Counted from the first letter of the stretch, positions 53,513 to 62,178 are shown. The stretch: DNA of 64,000 bases from Sphingobium cyanobacteriorum (GCF_030580935.1 NZ_JAUQOM010000003.1:248001-312000); one strand, 5' to 3'. Made by a program: numbers and translations. Notes: generated by a model not told the origin, from the letters alone.

Positions 53513-54802
53513 TCAATCCACGAACAGGAAGGCTGGCGCCTCCAGCAGCTTGCGGACCGCCTGCACAAAGCTGGCCGCGTCCCAGCCATCGACGACACGG
53601 TGGTCGCAACTGATCGACAGGTTCATCAGCTTGGCCGCGACGATCTCCTTGCCGCGGAACACCGGGCGTTCAATCACGCGGTTGGGACCGATGATCGCGA
53701 CTTCCGGCCGGTTGATGACCGGGGTGGTCGCGATCCCGCCGAGCGGCCCCAGCGACGTCAGCGTCAGGGTGGAGCCGGACAGCTCCTCCGACTTTGCCTT
53801 GCCGGTGCGCGCGGCGTCGGCCAAGCGGCGGATTTCGCTCGCCAACTGCCACACATTGCGGTCCTGCGCATCGCGGATCACCGGCACCATCAGCCCCGCA
53901 TCGGTCTGTGTCGCCATGCCCAGATGCACCGATCCATGGCGCGTCACCACGCCCGCCTCATCATCATAGCGGGCGTTGAGCATCGGAAAGTCGGGCAGCG
54001 CCCTGCACAGCGCCACGATCAGCAGCGGCAGCATGGTGAGCTTGGGCCGGTCCCCGCGCCCCGCGTTCAATTGCTCGCGCAGCGCCTCCAGCGCAGTGAC
54101 GTCGATTTCCTCGACATAGGTGAAGTGGGGGATATGGCGCTTGGACGCGGCCATATTCTCCGCGATGCGGCGGCGCATGCCGATGACCTTGATCTGCTCG
54201 TCCGCGCGTTTTGCGGAGCGCCCGGCGGCGCGATAGCCCTGCCCCTGACCGTAGAGCAGATAGGCGTCGAGATCGGCGTGCCGGATATGGTCGCCCGCCG
54301 GTTTGACCTGTGACAGGTCGACGCCCAGTTCCTTTGCGCGCGCGCGGACGGCAGGAGATGCGAGGATGGGCTGCGCTTCAACGCCGTGTTCCTGCGCAGG
54401 CAGGCGCACGGGGTCGACAGGCCCGGCTTCTGAACCCTGGACTCCTGCTTTCGCAGCAGCACGGGCTTCCTCGACAGGCGCCGCTTCCTCTATCGCCGCC
54501 TCGCCCGGCACCTCCGCCTCGATCACCTCGACCGAAGGCATGGGCGCGGCGACGGCCTCGCCCTCCACCTCGATCTCGACCAGCATCGCGCCGATCGAAA
54601 TCTGATCGCCCGGCTCGCCGGCCAGCCGCACCACGGTCCCGGCGACCGGACTTTCCATCTCGACCGTCGCCTTGTCGGTCATCATGTCGGCGATCGGCTG
54701 GTCCTCCTCGACCCGGTCGCCGACCTGAACGTGCCAGCCGACGATCTCGGCCTGGGCGATGCCTTCGCCGATATCCGGCAGCTTGAATGTGAACAGCGCC
54801 AT
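53513..54802 (-). CDS. bkdB: Branched-chain 2-oxoacid dehydrogenase E2 (dihydrolipoyl acyltransferase)
   Basis: 429 residues: lipoyl domain with the modified lysine K44 in MTDKATVEM, a linker, the peripheral subunit-binding domain (ASPAVRARAKELGVDL, about 145-180) and the catalytic domain with the active histidine in SCDHRVVDG. Residues about 114-140 of the linker are encoded by a REP-like palindrome. Lipoylation would need LipA (19501). It is the last gene of the bkd operon; no E3 follows. Confidence 0.92.
   Translation of the reverse strand: MALFTFKLPDIGEGIAQAEIVGWHVQVGDRVEEDQPIADMMTDKATVEMESPVAGTVVRLAGEPGDQISIGAMLVEIEVEGEAVAAPMPSVEVIEAEVPGEAAIEEAAPVEEARAAAKAGVQGSEAGPVDPVRLPAQEHGVEAQPILASPAVRARAKELGVDLSQVKPAGDHIRHADLDAYLLYGQGQGYRAAGRSAKRADEQIKVIGMRRRIAENMAASKRHIPHFTYVEEIDVTALEALREQLNAGRGDRPKLTMLPLLIVALCRALPDFPMLNARYDDEAGVVTRHGSVHLGMATQTDAGLMVPVIRDAQDRNVWQLASEIRRLADAARTGKAKSEELSGSTLTLTSLGPLGGIATTPVINRPEVAIIGPNRVIERPVFRGKEIVAAKLMNLSISCDHRVVDGWDAASFVQAVRKLLEAPAFLFVD
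54385..54463. repeat. REP-like palindrome inside bkdB
   Basis: 79 bp with imperfect 19-bp inverted ends: CGTGTTCCTGCGCAGGCAG (54385-54403) against the complement of 54445-54463 (15 of 19 match). The centre reads like the spacer of dispersed sphingomonad repeats. It is translated in frame within the flexible linker of E2. Confidence 0.65.
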
Positions 54803-54808
54803 GACTGG

Positions 54809-55885
54809 TCAGTCCTTCATGATCTTGTTGATAGCTTCGCGGATACGCACCGGGCCGGGGAAATAGGCCCATTCCAGACTGTGCGGATAAGGCGTGTCAA
54901 AGCCCGTGACCCGCGCGATCGGCGCTTCGAGATGATAGAAGCAGCGTTCCTGCACCTGTGCCGACAGTTCCGCGCCGAACCCGCTGGTCCGCGTCGCTTC
55001 ATGCACGATCAGGCAGCGGCCGGTTTTCTTGACCGACGCTTCGATCGTGTCGATGTCGAGCGGCACCAGACTGCGCAGGTCGACGATCTCCGCGTCGATG
55101 CCCAATGTCCTGACCGTATCTTCCACGACATGGACCATCGTGCCGTAACACAGGATGGTCAGCGCCTCCCCGGCCCGCGCGATCCGCGCCGTGCCCAGCG
55201 GGATGCGATAATAGCCGGTCGGCACCTGCGCGTCCTTATGCCCCGCCCAACTGGTCGCAGGCGTGTCATAATGGCCGTCGAACGGGCCGTTATAGATGCG
55301 CTTGGGTTCGAAGAAGATGGTGGGATCATTATCCTCGATCGCGGCGATCAGCAGCCCCTTGGCATCATAGGGGGTGGACGGGATCACCGTCTTGATCCCC
55401 GAACAATGGGTGAAGATGCCTTCGGGCGACTGGCTGTGCGTCTGGCCGCCGAAAATGCCCCCGCCAAAGGGCGACCGCACCGTCATCGGCGCGATGAACT
55501 CGCCCGCCGACCGATAGCGCAGCCGCGCCGCTTCGGACACAAGCTGGTCCAGCGCGGGATAGATATAGTCGGCAAACTGGATTTCCGGCACCGGGCGCAG
55601 ACCATAGGCGCCCATGCCCACCGCCACGCCGATAATCCCGCATTCGGTGATCGGGGTGTCGAACACGCGGTTCTTGCCGTGCTTTGCTTGCAGGCCCGCG
55701 GTGGCGCGGAACACGCCGCCGAAAAAGCCGACATCCTCGCCCATCACGATAACCGTGGGGTCGCGTTCCATCATCACGTCCATGGCGCTGTTGATCGCCT
55801 GGATCATGTTCATATGCGTGACGTCGGAAGGGTTTTCCTGTTCCATGATCTCGCTCACAGCGTCCGGTTCGATCGCTTCGCTCAC
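54809..55885 (-). CDS. Branched-chain 2-oxoacid dehydrogenase E1 beta subunit
   Basis: 358 residues. MNMIQAINSAMDVMMERDPTV, VMGEDVGFFGGVFRAT and GVYALRP-like VGMGAYGLRPVPEIQFADY are typical of E1-beta of the branched-chain type. With E1-alpha it decarboxylates 2-oxoisovalerate and related acids. The GTG at 55885 overlaps the E1-alpha stop (GTGA); an upstream ATG at 55903 lies within E1-alpha. Confidence 0.93.
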   Translation of the reverse strand: MSEAIEPDAVSEIMEQENPSDVTHMNMIQAINSAMDVMMERDPTVIVMGEDVGFFGGVFRATAGLQAKHGKNRVFDTPITECGIIGVAVGMGAYGLRPVPEIQFADYIYPALDQLVSEAARLRYRSAGEFIAPMTVRSPFGGGIFGGQTHSQSPEGIFTHCSGIKTVIPSTPYDAKGLLIAAIEDNDPTIFFEPKRIYNGPFDGHYDTPATSWAGHKDAQVPTGYYRIPLGTARIARAGEALTILCYGTMVHVVEDTVRTLGIDAEIVDLRSLVPLDIDTIEASVKKTGRCLIVHEATRTSGFGAELSAQVQERCFYHLEAPIARVTGFDTPYPHSLEWAYFPGPVRIREAINKIMKD

Positions 55886-57192
55886 AGTCCCGCCGCCTTC
55901 CATTCGTCCAGCATCTGTTGCTGTTGTTCCTTCAGGTGCCAGGGCATGTCCTCGAACACATCCTCGAACAGGCTCTCCATCGGATGGTGCAGGCCGTGGC
56001 CAAGGATGCCGTTCTTTTCCGCCTCGCGCGCGGCGTCACGGACCAGTTCGGCCAGTTCCTTGTCCATCGCGGCGTGGCGTTCCTCGTCCCATATGCCCAG
56101 GCTGATGCAATGCTGCTTCAGCCGGGCGATGGGATCGCCCAGCGGCCACAGGCTGCTTTCCTCGGCGGATCGGTAAGCGGTCGGATCGTCCGACGTGCTA
56201 TGCCCTTCCACGCGATAGGTGAAATGTTCGATCAGCGTCGGCCCGGCATTGGCGCGCGCCCGGTCGGCGGCCCAGCGGGTCGCGGCATAGACCGCCAGAA
56301 TATCGTTGCCATCGACTCGCAGGCCGGCAATGCCATAGCCCACGGCGCGCGCGGCGAATGTCGTCGCCTCGGCCCCGGCAAAGCCTGAAAAGCTGCTGAT
56401 AGCCCATTGATTGTTCACTACATTCAGGATCACCGGCGCGCGATAGACGCTGGCAAAGGTGCAGGCCGAATGGAAGTCGCCCTCCGCCGTCGACCCCTCA
56501 CCGCACCAGGTCGCGGCGATCCGCGTATCGCCCCGTGCCGCGCTCGCCATCGCCCAGCCCACGGCCTGGGGATATTGGGTGGTCAGGTTGCCGGAGATCG
56601 AGAAGAAGCTCGCCTCCCGCGACGAATACATGATCGGCAACTGGCGGCCTTTCAGCCGGTCGCCGGTGTTGGAATAGATCTGGTTCATCATGTCGACCAG
56701 CGACCAGTCGCGGGCCAGCAATATGCCCTGCTGGCGATAGCTGGGGAAACACATGTCGTCATATGCCAGCGCCAACGTCGCGCCGATCGACACCGCCTCC
56801 TCGCCGGTCGATTTCATGTAGAAACTGGTCTTGCCCTGCCGCTGGGCGCGGAACATGCGTGCGTCAAAGGCACGGGTCAGCGCCATGTAGCGCAGCATCC
56901 GCAACAGCGTTTCGGGTGGCAGCTTGGGGTTCCACGCGCCGACCGCCGCGCCATGTTCGTCCAGCACCCGGATCAGGCCATAGGCCATCTCGCGCATCTC
57001 GGCGGGCTGGGCCGTCTCGTCCGGGCGGGGTGCGGCATCAGCGGCGGGAATGTCGAAATGGGTGAAGTCGGCGCTCTCGCCGGGGCGCGCGGGCGGCTCC
57101 GGCACATGCAGGCGCAGGGGCGGCAGGTTGCGCCCCGCCTGCCCGTCCCCTGCCTGCCCGTCAACACCGCCTGATCCGGTCGGATCGCTCAT
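55882..57192 (-). CDS. Branched-chain 2-oxoacid dehydrogenase E1 alpha subunit
   Basis: 436 residues with a Pro/Asp-rich N-terminal extension (about 1-70). TPP-binding GEGSTAEGDFHSA to NNQWAISS and the phosphorylation-loop-like EGHSTSDDPTAYR are present. FYMKSTGEEA and QQGILLARDW are typical of branched-chain E1-alpha rather than pyruvate E1. ATG 57192 has AGGAGG 5 nt upstream. A promoter lies at 57237-57264. Confidence 0.93.
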   Translation of the reverse strand: MSDPTGSGGVDGQAGDGQAGRNLPPLRLHVPEPPARPGESADFTHFDIPAADAAPRPDETAQPAEMREMAYGLIRVLDEHGAAVGAWNPKLPPETLLRMLRYMALTRAFDARMFRAQRQGKTSFYMKSTGEEAVSIGATLALAYDDMCFPSYRQQGILLARDWSLVDMMNQIYSNTGDRLKGRQLPIMYSSREASFFSISGNLTTQYPQAVGWAMASAARGDTRIAATWCGEGSTAEGDFHSACTFASVYRAPVILNVVNNQWAISSFSGFAGAEATTFAARAVGYGIAGLRVDGNDILAVYAATRWAADRARANAGPTLIEHFTYRVEGHSTSDDPTAYRSAEESSLWPLGDPIARLKQHCISLGIWDEERHAAMDKELAELVRDAAREAEKNGILGHGLHHPMESLFEDVFEDMPWHLKEQQQQMLDEWKAAGL

Positions 57193-57212
57193 CCTGCCTC
57201 CTATGATGCATT

Positions 57213-57225
57213 GCAATAATATTGC
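57213..57225. promoter_or_regulatory. Palindrome in the bkd leader
   Basis: GCAATA-A-TATTGC, a perfect 13-bp palindrome just downstream of the predicted start of transcription. Position suits a repressor. It shares TTGCAATA with the centre of the ettA hairpin. Confidence 0.45.
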
Positions 57226-57236
57226 TTTACGCAGAT

Positions 57237-57264
57237 ACTATATTTCAGCACCAGAAAAAGGCAA
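57237..57264 (-). promoter_or_regulatory. Candidate promoter of the bkd operon
   Basis: On the minus strand TTGCCT (57264-57259), 16-nt spacer, TATAGT (57242-57237), 45 bp before the E1-alpha ATG, in a distinctly AT-rich stretch. Confidence 0.6.
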
Positions 57265-57287
57265 GCCTTCCTTACCCATTTTTTGAT

Positions 57288-57311
57288 TTTAGCTGTACCA
57301 CTCGCTGTATC
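57288..57311 (-). repeat. 24-bp dispersed motif, copy 2
   Basis: Identical over 24 bp to 33993-34016, with the direct repeat GCTGTACC, 4 nt, GCTGTATC. It lies 1 bp after the thyA stop and 23 bp upstream of the bkd -35 box. Confidence 0.8.
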
Positions 57312-57312
57312 A

Positions 57313-58248
57313 CTAGACGGCGACAGGCGCGGAAATATGGGATTGCGGCGCATAATCGAGCACGTCGAAATCTTCGATCGCATAATCGAAAATGGAGGAT
57401 GGCCGCCGCCTGATCCGCAATTTCGGCGCGCCGGACGGGATGCGATTCATCTGTTCCTCGACCAGATCGGCATGGTTCAGATACAGGTGAACGTCGCCCC
57501 CTTGCCAGACCACCTCGCCCGGCTCCAGGTCGCATTGCTGCGCCAGCATCCGGGTCAGCATCGACAGCCCGAAAATGTTGAAGGCAAAGCCCAGCCCCAG
57601 GTCGCAACTGCGCTGGAACAACAGGCCGTTCAGCTTTCCGTTCGACACCTGGAACTGATAGGTCATGTGGCAGGGTGGCAACGCCATCTGCGGCACTTCC
57701 GCGACATTCCAGCCGGTGAACAGCAACCGGCGCGATCCCGGCGTCGTGCGAATCGCCTCGACCAGTTCAGCGATCTGGTTGCGGCCCTTTTCCGCCTTGC
57801 GGTAAAGCCCCTCGCCCACCGGCTCATAGAGTGGCCAGTTCACCCATTGCGCGCCATAGACCGGACCCAGATTGCCCCAGCGCGCCGCGAAATCATCATC
57901 CCCCACGATGCGCATCTCGAACGTGTCCCGGTCCAGATCCTCGCCCGTCGCCCGGCGATAGGCGTCGAGCGGCCAGTCGGTCCAGATATGCACCCCCTGT
58001 CGCACCAGTTCGCGGATATTGGTGTCCCCGGTCAGGAACCACAGCATCTCGCGCGCGGCGACCTTCCAATAGACCCGCTTGGTGGTCAGCAACGGCACCG
58101 CCTCGTCCGCCAGCGAAAAGCGCATCGTCGCGCCCAATATGGATCGGGTGCCGACCCCGGTGCGGTCGATCCGTTCGTCGCCATGGCGCCAGATGTGCCG
58201 CATCAGGTCGATATATTGCTGTTCATAATGGGGGATGCTGTCGGTCAA
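57313..58248 (-). CDS. thyA: Thymidylate synthase (ThyA type)
   Basis: 311 residues. Catalytic C193 in LPPCHMTYQFQ, the dUMP-binding RSCDLGLGFAFNI and HLYLNHADLV are present. Methylates dUMP with 5,10-methylene-THF. It is longer than E. coli ThyA (264), with an insertion around 100-150, as in many bacteria. A dispersed 24-bp motif begins right after the stop. Confidence 0.97.
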   Translation of the reverse strand: MTDSIPHYEQQYIDLMRHIWRHGDERIDRTGVGTRSILGATMRFSLADEAVPLLTTKRVYWKVAAREMLWFLTGDTNIRELVRQGVHIWTDWPLDAYRRATGEDLDRDTFEMRIVGDDDFAARWGNLGPVYGAQWVNWPLYEPVGEGLYRKAEKGRNQIAELVEAIRTTPGSRRLLFTGWNVAEVPQMALPPCHMTYQFQVSNGKLNGLLFQRSCDLGLGFAFNIFGLSMLTRMLAQQCDLEPGEVVWQGGDVHLYLNHADLVEEQMNRIPSGAPKLRIRRRPSSIFDYAIEDFDVLDYAPQSHISAPVAV

Positions 58249-58408
58249 GGCGTGGTCCTGCGCTTGCGAGTCTGGTTGCTCCGGCTGTAGCCGAGCGGGG
58301 ACCGCGCGCCAATCTTGCCGTCATAATGGCGCGATCGGGCCGGCCATTCCTCCACTATGGACCGGCCTCCCCCTCCCGCCTGCCGCTGTCGCCCGTCACA
58401 ATCCCGTC

Positions 58409-58708
58409 ATGACCCAGGATGGCGGACATCTGATCGCGCTGCTCGATGACCATTGGCGTCCCCGCCAGCTATGGCCGTTGCGACAGGAATGGCGACCGCT
58501 GCTCCAGCGCCTGCTGGCCGACGAAGGCAGTTGGATCGCCCTGCTGCAAAGCCGCGCGCCGCAGGAATCCCCGCTGCCCCGCCCGACCGACATCGCCCTG
58601 ACCCGCGCCCTCGCGCGCAGCCTGCGCCCGCTCGACCTGCGCCTGGCCGATCATGTGATCGAAGCCGGCGCCGCCCGCTTCAGCTTCCGCGCGGCGGGCC
58701 TGCTCTAG
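58409..58708 (+). CDS. Hypothetical protein
   Basis: 99 residues, arginine- and leucine-rich, with no signal peptide, membrane helix or recognised motif (MTQDGGHLIALLDDHW, ALTRALARSLRPLDLRLADHV). ATG 58409 is the best start; the frame opens at 58235, antisense to the thyA start. It lies between divergent thyA and tRNA-Pro. It could be spurious, as GC-rich DNA gives chance frames. Confidence 0.45.
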   Translation: MTQDGGHLIALLDDHWRPRQLWPLRQEWRPLLQRLLADEGSWIALLQSRAPQESPLPRPTDIALTRALARSLRPLDLRLADHVIEAGAARFSFRAAGLL

Positions 58709-58824
58709 CCTCCGTCCGGGCGGCGGTAAAAAAAGCGTCATTGCCGCTTGCCAGCCCGGAAAGCCCTCTCTATAGGCGCACTCCTGCCTTACGGGGCCGC
58801 TCGCAAGGCGGTTTCGGCATCGGT

Positions 58825-58901
58825 CGGGGAATAGCTCAGCCTGGTAGAGCACTGTCTTCGGGAGGCAGGGGCCGGAGGTTCGAATCCTCTTTCCCCGACC
58901 A
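58825..58901 (+). tRNA. tRNA-Pro (anticodon CGG)
   Basis: 77 nt with CCA; acceptor CGGGGAA/TTCCCCG, anticodon stem CTGTC/GGCAG around loop TTCGGGA (CGG), T-loop GGTTCGAATCC. Reads CCG, expected to be a frequent proline codon in this GC-rich genome. Confidence 0.96.
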
Positions 58902-58922
58902 CATGATTCATACTGACATATG

Positions 58923-58968
58923 ACGCAAAATCAGCGGGATGGCCTGGCCATCACCGCCGATTTTGCGT
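58923..58968. repeat. 46-bp near-palindrome upstream of tldD
   Basis: Outer arms ACGCAAAATC and GATTTTGCGT (10 bp, perfect), then GCGG/CCGC and GATGGCC-T-GGCCATC, with one mismatch and one bulge. It lies 22 bp after tRNA-Pro. No T-tract follows, so its role (tRNA trailer hairpin or regulatory site) is open. Confidence 0.75.
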
Positions 58969-58996
58969 GTCCGCGCGTCTCCGTTCGACCAGATAT

Positions 58997-59021
58997 TTTC
59001 GACAGATGACATGTGTCGAAA
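58997..59021. promoter_or_regulatory. Inverted repeat upstream of tldD
   Basis: TTTCGACA and TGTCGAAA (8-bp perfect arms, 9-nt spacer), 37 bp upstream of the predicted -35 box at 59058. The spacing fits binding by a dimeric activator or repressor. Confidence 0.45.
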
Positions 59022-59057
59022 CGATGGCTGCCGTTCTTGCGCGCTTGTAAAAGATGT

Positions 59058-59086
59058 TTGACCCCGCCCCCCTGGATAGCGATGAT
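59058..59086 (+). promoter_or_regulatory. Candidate promoter of tldD
   Basis: TTGACC (59058-59063), 17-nt spacer, GATGAT (59081-59086), 89 bp before the tldD start. Four of six bases match at -10. Confidence 0.45.
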
Positions 59087-59175
59087 CAGCCTTATCAAAC
59101 GGATACAGATATTTTGCTGTGTCCCGACATAATCCGACCCGCAGGGCGCGGGCATGGTCAGGCAGGAGACTTACC

Positions 59176-60810
59176 TTGCATAGACGCGATTTTCTGGCCT
59201 TCGGGGCCGCCGGTGTGGGCGGCCTCGTCCTCCCCTCCATGTTCGGCCGGGTCATCGCCGCCGAAGAACTGGGCAACGCCATCGACGTGGCGGTGAAGAA
59301 AAGCCTGGCCGACACCGCCATGAACGCCGCCAGGGGTGCGGGCGCATCCTATTGCGACGTGCGCGTGGGCCGCTACCTGCGCCAGTTCGTCATCACCCGC
59401 GAACGCAATGTCGAAAATATCGTCAACACCGAATCGAGCGGCGTCGGCATCCGCGTGATCGCCGATGGCGCGTGGGGCTTTGCCGCCACCAACGACATGA
59501 CCGCCGACGCCGTGGCGAAGGCCGCGCAACAGGCCGTCGCCATCGCCAAGGCCAATGCCCCGGCCCAGAGCGCCCCCGTTCAGCTCGCCCCGACGAAAGG
59601 TGTGGGCGAAGTCCGGTGGAAAACGCCGATCGTCAAGAACAGCATGGACGTGCCGATCAAGGACAAGGTCGCGCTGCTGATGGATGTCAACGCCGCCGCC
59701 ATGGATGCGGGCGCGGACTTCATCCGCTCCATCCTGTTCCTGGTCAATGAACAGAAATATTTCGCCAGCACCGACGGCAGCTATATCGACCAGGACGTGC
59801 ACCGCATCTGGGCGCCGGTCGAAGTCACCGCCGTCGACAAGGCCAGCGGCAAGTTCCGCACGCGCGAAGGCCTGTCCGCGCCGATGGGTCTGGGCTTTGA
59901 ATATCTGGATGGCGCGGCGTCGGGCAAGACCGTGCTGCCCAACGGCGTCACCGTCTATGGCAACAGCTATGACATGAAGGAAGATGCCGTCGCCGCCGCC
60001 AAGCAGGCGCGCGCGAAGATCAAGGCGCCATCGGTCAAGCCGGACAAATATGATCTGGTGCTCGACCCGTCGCACACCTGGCTGACGATCCATGAATCGG
60101 TCGGCCATCCGCTCGAACTCGACCGGGTGCTTGGCTATGAAGCCAATTATGCCGGCACCAGCTTTGCCACCATGGACAAGCTGCAAAGCCGTTTCCAATA
60201 TGGCAGCGACAAGGTGAACATCGTCGCCGACAAGGTGCAGCCGGGCAGCCTGGGCGCGGTCGCCTATGACGATGAAGGCATCAAGACCAAGAAGTGGGAT
60301 CTGATCCGTGACGGCAAGCTGGTCGGCTATCAGGCGATCCGCGACCAGGCCCATATCGAGGGCAAGGCGGCGTCGGATGGCTGCGCCTATGCCGATAGCT
60401 GGTCCAACGTCCAGTTCCAGCGCATGGCCAACGTGTCGCTGGAACCCGGCAAGACCAGGCAGAGCGTCGCCGACATGATTTCCAATGTGGAGGATGGCAT
60501 CTACATCATCGGCGACGGCAGCTTCTCGATCGACCAGCAGCGCTACAACGCCCAGTTCGGCGGCCAGCTCTTCTACGAGATCAAGAATGGCAAAATCGGC
60601 CAGCAGATCGAGGATGTCGCCTACCAGATCCGCACCCCGGAATTCTGGAATGCGTGCGTGGGGGTATGCGACGCCAGCGACTATCGCCTGGGCGGCTCCT
60701 TCTTCGACGGCAAGGGCCAGCCGGCCCAGGTCTCCGCCGTGTCGCACGGGTCATCGACCGCGCGCTTCAACGGCATCAACGTCATCAACACCGCCCGTTC
60801 GCTCGGCTGA
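59176..60810 (+). CDS. tldD: TldD-family metalloprotease subunit with Tat signal
   Basis: 544 residues. The TTG at 59176 has AGGAG 7 nt upstream and gives an N-terminus HRRDFLAFGAAGVGGLVL, a textbook twin-arginine signal followed by VIAAEE. The TldD core has the metal motif HESVGH (306-311) and C-terminal GGSFFDGKGQP. TldD with TldE degrades unfolded peptides and matures microcin B17 in E. coli, where both are cytosolic, so export is unusual. tldE follows after 14 bp. Confidence 0.9.
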   Translation: MHRRDFLAFGAAGVGGLVLPSMFGRVIAAEELGNAIDVAVKKSLADTAMNAARGAGASYCDVRVGRYLRQFVITRERNVENIVNTESSGVGIRVIADGAWGFAATNDMTADAVAKAAQQAVAIAKANAPAQSAPVQLAPTKGVGEVRWKTPIVKNSMDVPIKDKVALLMDVNAAAMDAGADFIRSILFLVNEQKYFASTDGSYIDQDVHRIWAPVEVTAVDKASGKFRTREGLSAPMGLGFEYLDGAASGKTVLPNGVTVYGNSYDMKEDAVAAAKQARAKIKAPSVKPDKYDLVLDPSHTWLTIHESVGHPLELDRVLGYEANYAGTSFATMDKLQSRFQYGSDKVNIVADKVQPGSLGAVAYDDEGIKTKKWDLIRDGKLVGYQAIRDQAHIEGKAASDGCAYADSWSNVQFQRMANVSLEPGKTRQSVADMISNVEDGIYIIGDGSFSIDQQRYNAQFGGQLFYEIKNGKIGQQIEDVAYQIRTPEFWNACVGVCDASDYRLGGSFFDGKGQPAQVSAVSHGSSTARFNGINVINTARSLG

Positions 60811-60824
60811 GGGGAGACAAGACC

Positions 60825-62159
60825 ATGAGCATCCTTACCGAAGCACAGGCCAAGGCCATCCTGACCAAGGTGATCGCCCTGTCCAAGGCGGACGAGTGCA
60901 CCGCGCAACTGACCGGCAAGATACAGGGCAATGTCCGCTTTGCCCGCAACGACGTATCGACCGCCGGCCTGACCGACGATATCGAACTGGCCGTGCAGGT
61001 CGCCTATGGCAAGAAGGTCGGCACCGCCACGATCAACCAGTTCGACGACGTATCGCTGGAACGGGTCGTGCGCCGGGCGGAAACGCTGGCGACGCTGGCG
61101 CCCGACAATCCCGAATTCATGCCGGCGGTCGACAGGCAGACCTACAAGCCCAGCCCGACCTTCGCCCAGGCGACGGCCGACATCACGCCCGCCTACCGCG
61201 CGCAGGTCGCCAAGACATCGATCGACGCCTGCAAGGCGCAGAATCTGATCGCGGCGGGCTATCTGGAGGATGGGCAGAGCTTTTCGGCCACCGCCAACAG
61301 CAAGGGCAATTTCGGTTATCAGCGCTCGACCATGCTCGATTACACCTGCACCGTCCGCACACAGGACGGGCGCGGTTCGGGCTGGGTCGGCACCGATACG
61401 CAGGACGCCACCCGGTTCAAGGTCGACAGCGACATCCAGATCGCGATGCGCAAGGCGTCGGCCTCGTCCGAAGCCAAGGCGCTGGAACCGGGCAAATATA
61501 CCGTCATCCTGGAACCGATGGCCGCCGCAGGGCTGATCGGTTTCATGTTCTACTATTTCGGCGCGCGCGAGGCGGATGAAGGCCGCAGCTTCCTGTCGAA
61601 AAAGGGCGGCGGCAACAAGCTGGGCGAACAGGTATTCGGCCCGCAGGTCAATTTCTACACCGACCCGTGGGACCCCGTTGCGCCGTGCGAACCATGGGAC
61701 GAGGACGGCCTTGCCCGGCAACGTATGGACATGGTGAAGGCCGGCAAGATCACCAACCTGAACTATAGCCGCTACTGGGCACAAAAGCAGGGCAAGCCCG
61801 CCGTCGGCCAGATGGGCAATATCCTGATGACGGGCGGCACCAAGTCGACCGCCGACCTCGTCCGCTCCACCGAGCGCGGCGTGCTCGTCACCCGCACCTG
61901 GTATATCCGCATGGTCGACCCGCAGACCGTGCTGCTGACCGGCCTGACCCGCGACGGCACTTTCTATATCGAAAACGGGCAGATCAAATATCCGATCAAG
62001 AATTTCCGGTTCAACGAAAGCCCGGTCATCATGCTCAACAATGTCGAGGAACTGGGCAAGCCCGTCCGCGTGCCGCCCGACGAAGTATCCATGAACATCG
62101 TCGTCCCGCCGATGAAGCTGCGCGACTTCACCTTCACGTCGCTGTCGGACGCGGTGTGA
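60825..62159 (+). CDS. tldE: TldE/PmbA-family protease subunit
   Basis: 444 residues of the TldE/PmbA fold (ARNDVSTAGLTDDIELAVQVAYGKKVG, GRSFLSKKGGGNKLGEQVF, LTGLTRDGTFYIENGQIKYPIKNFRF). It lacks the HExxxH site of TldD, as expected for the partner subunit. No signal peptide is seen. GGGGAG lies 8 nt before the ATG. It would form a heterodimer with TldD, which raises the question of compartment. Confidence 0.9.
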   Translation: MSILTEAQAKAILTKVIALSKADECTAQLTGKIQGNVRFARNDVSTAGLTDDIELAVQVAYGKKVGTATINQFDDVSLERVVRRAETLATLAPDNPEFMPAVDRQTYKPSPTFAQATADITPAYRAQVAKTSIDACKAQNLIAAGYLEDGQSFSATANSKGNFGYQRSTMLDYTCTVRTQDGRGSGWVGTDTQDATRFKVDSDIQIAMRKASASSEAKALEPGKYTVILEPMAAAGLIGFMFYYFGAREADEGRSFLSKKGGGNKLGEQVFGPQVNFYTDPWDPVAPCEPWDEDGLARQRMDMVKAGKITNLNYSRYWAQKQGKPAVGQMGNILMTGGTKSTADLVRSTERGVLVTRTWYIRMVDPQTVLLTGLTRDGTFYIENGQIKYPIKNFRFNESPVIMLNNVEELGKPVRVPPDEVSMNIVVPPMKLRDFTFTSLSDAV

Positions 62160-62178
62160 GGGACCAAGCAATGCATAG

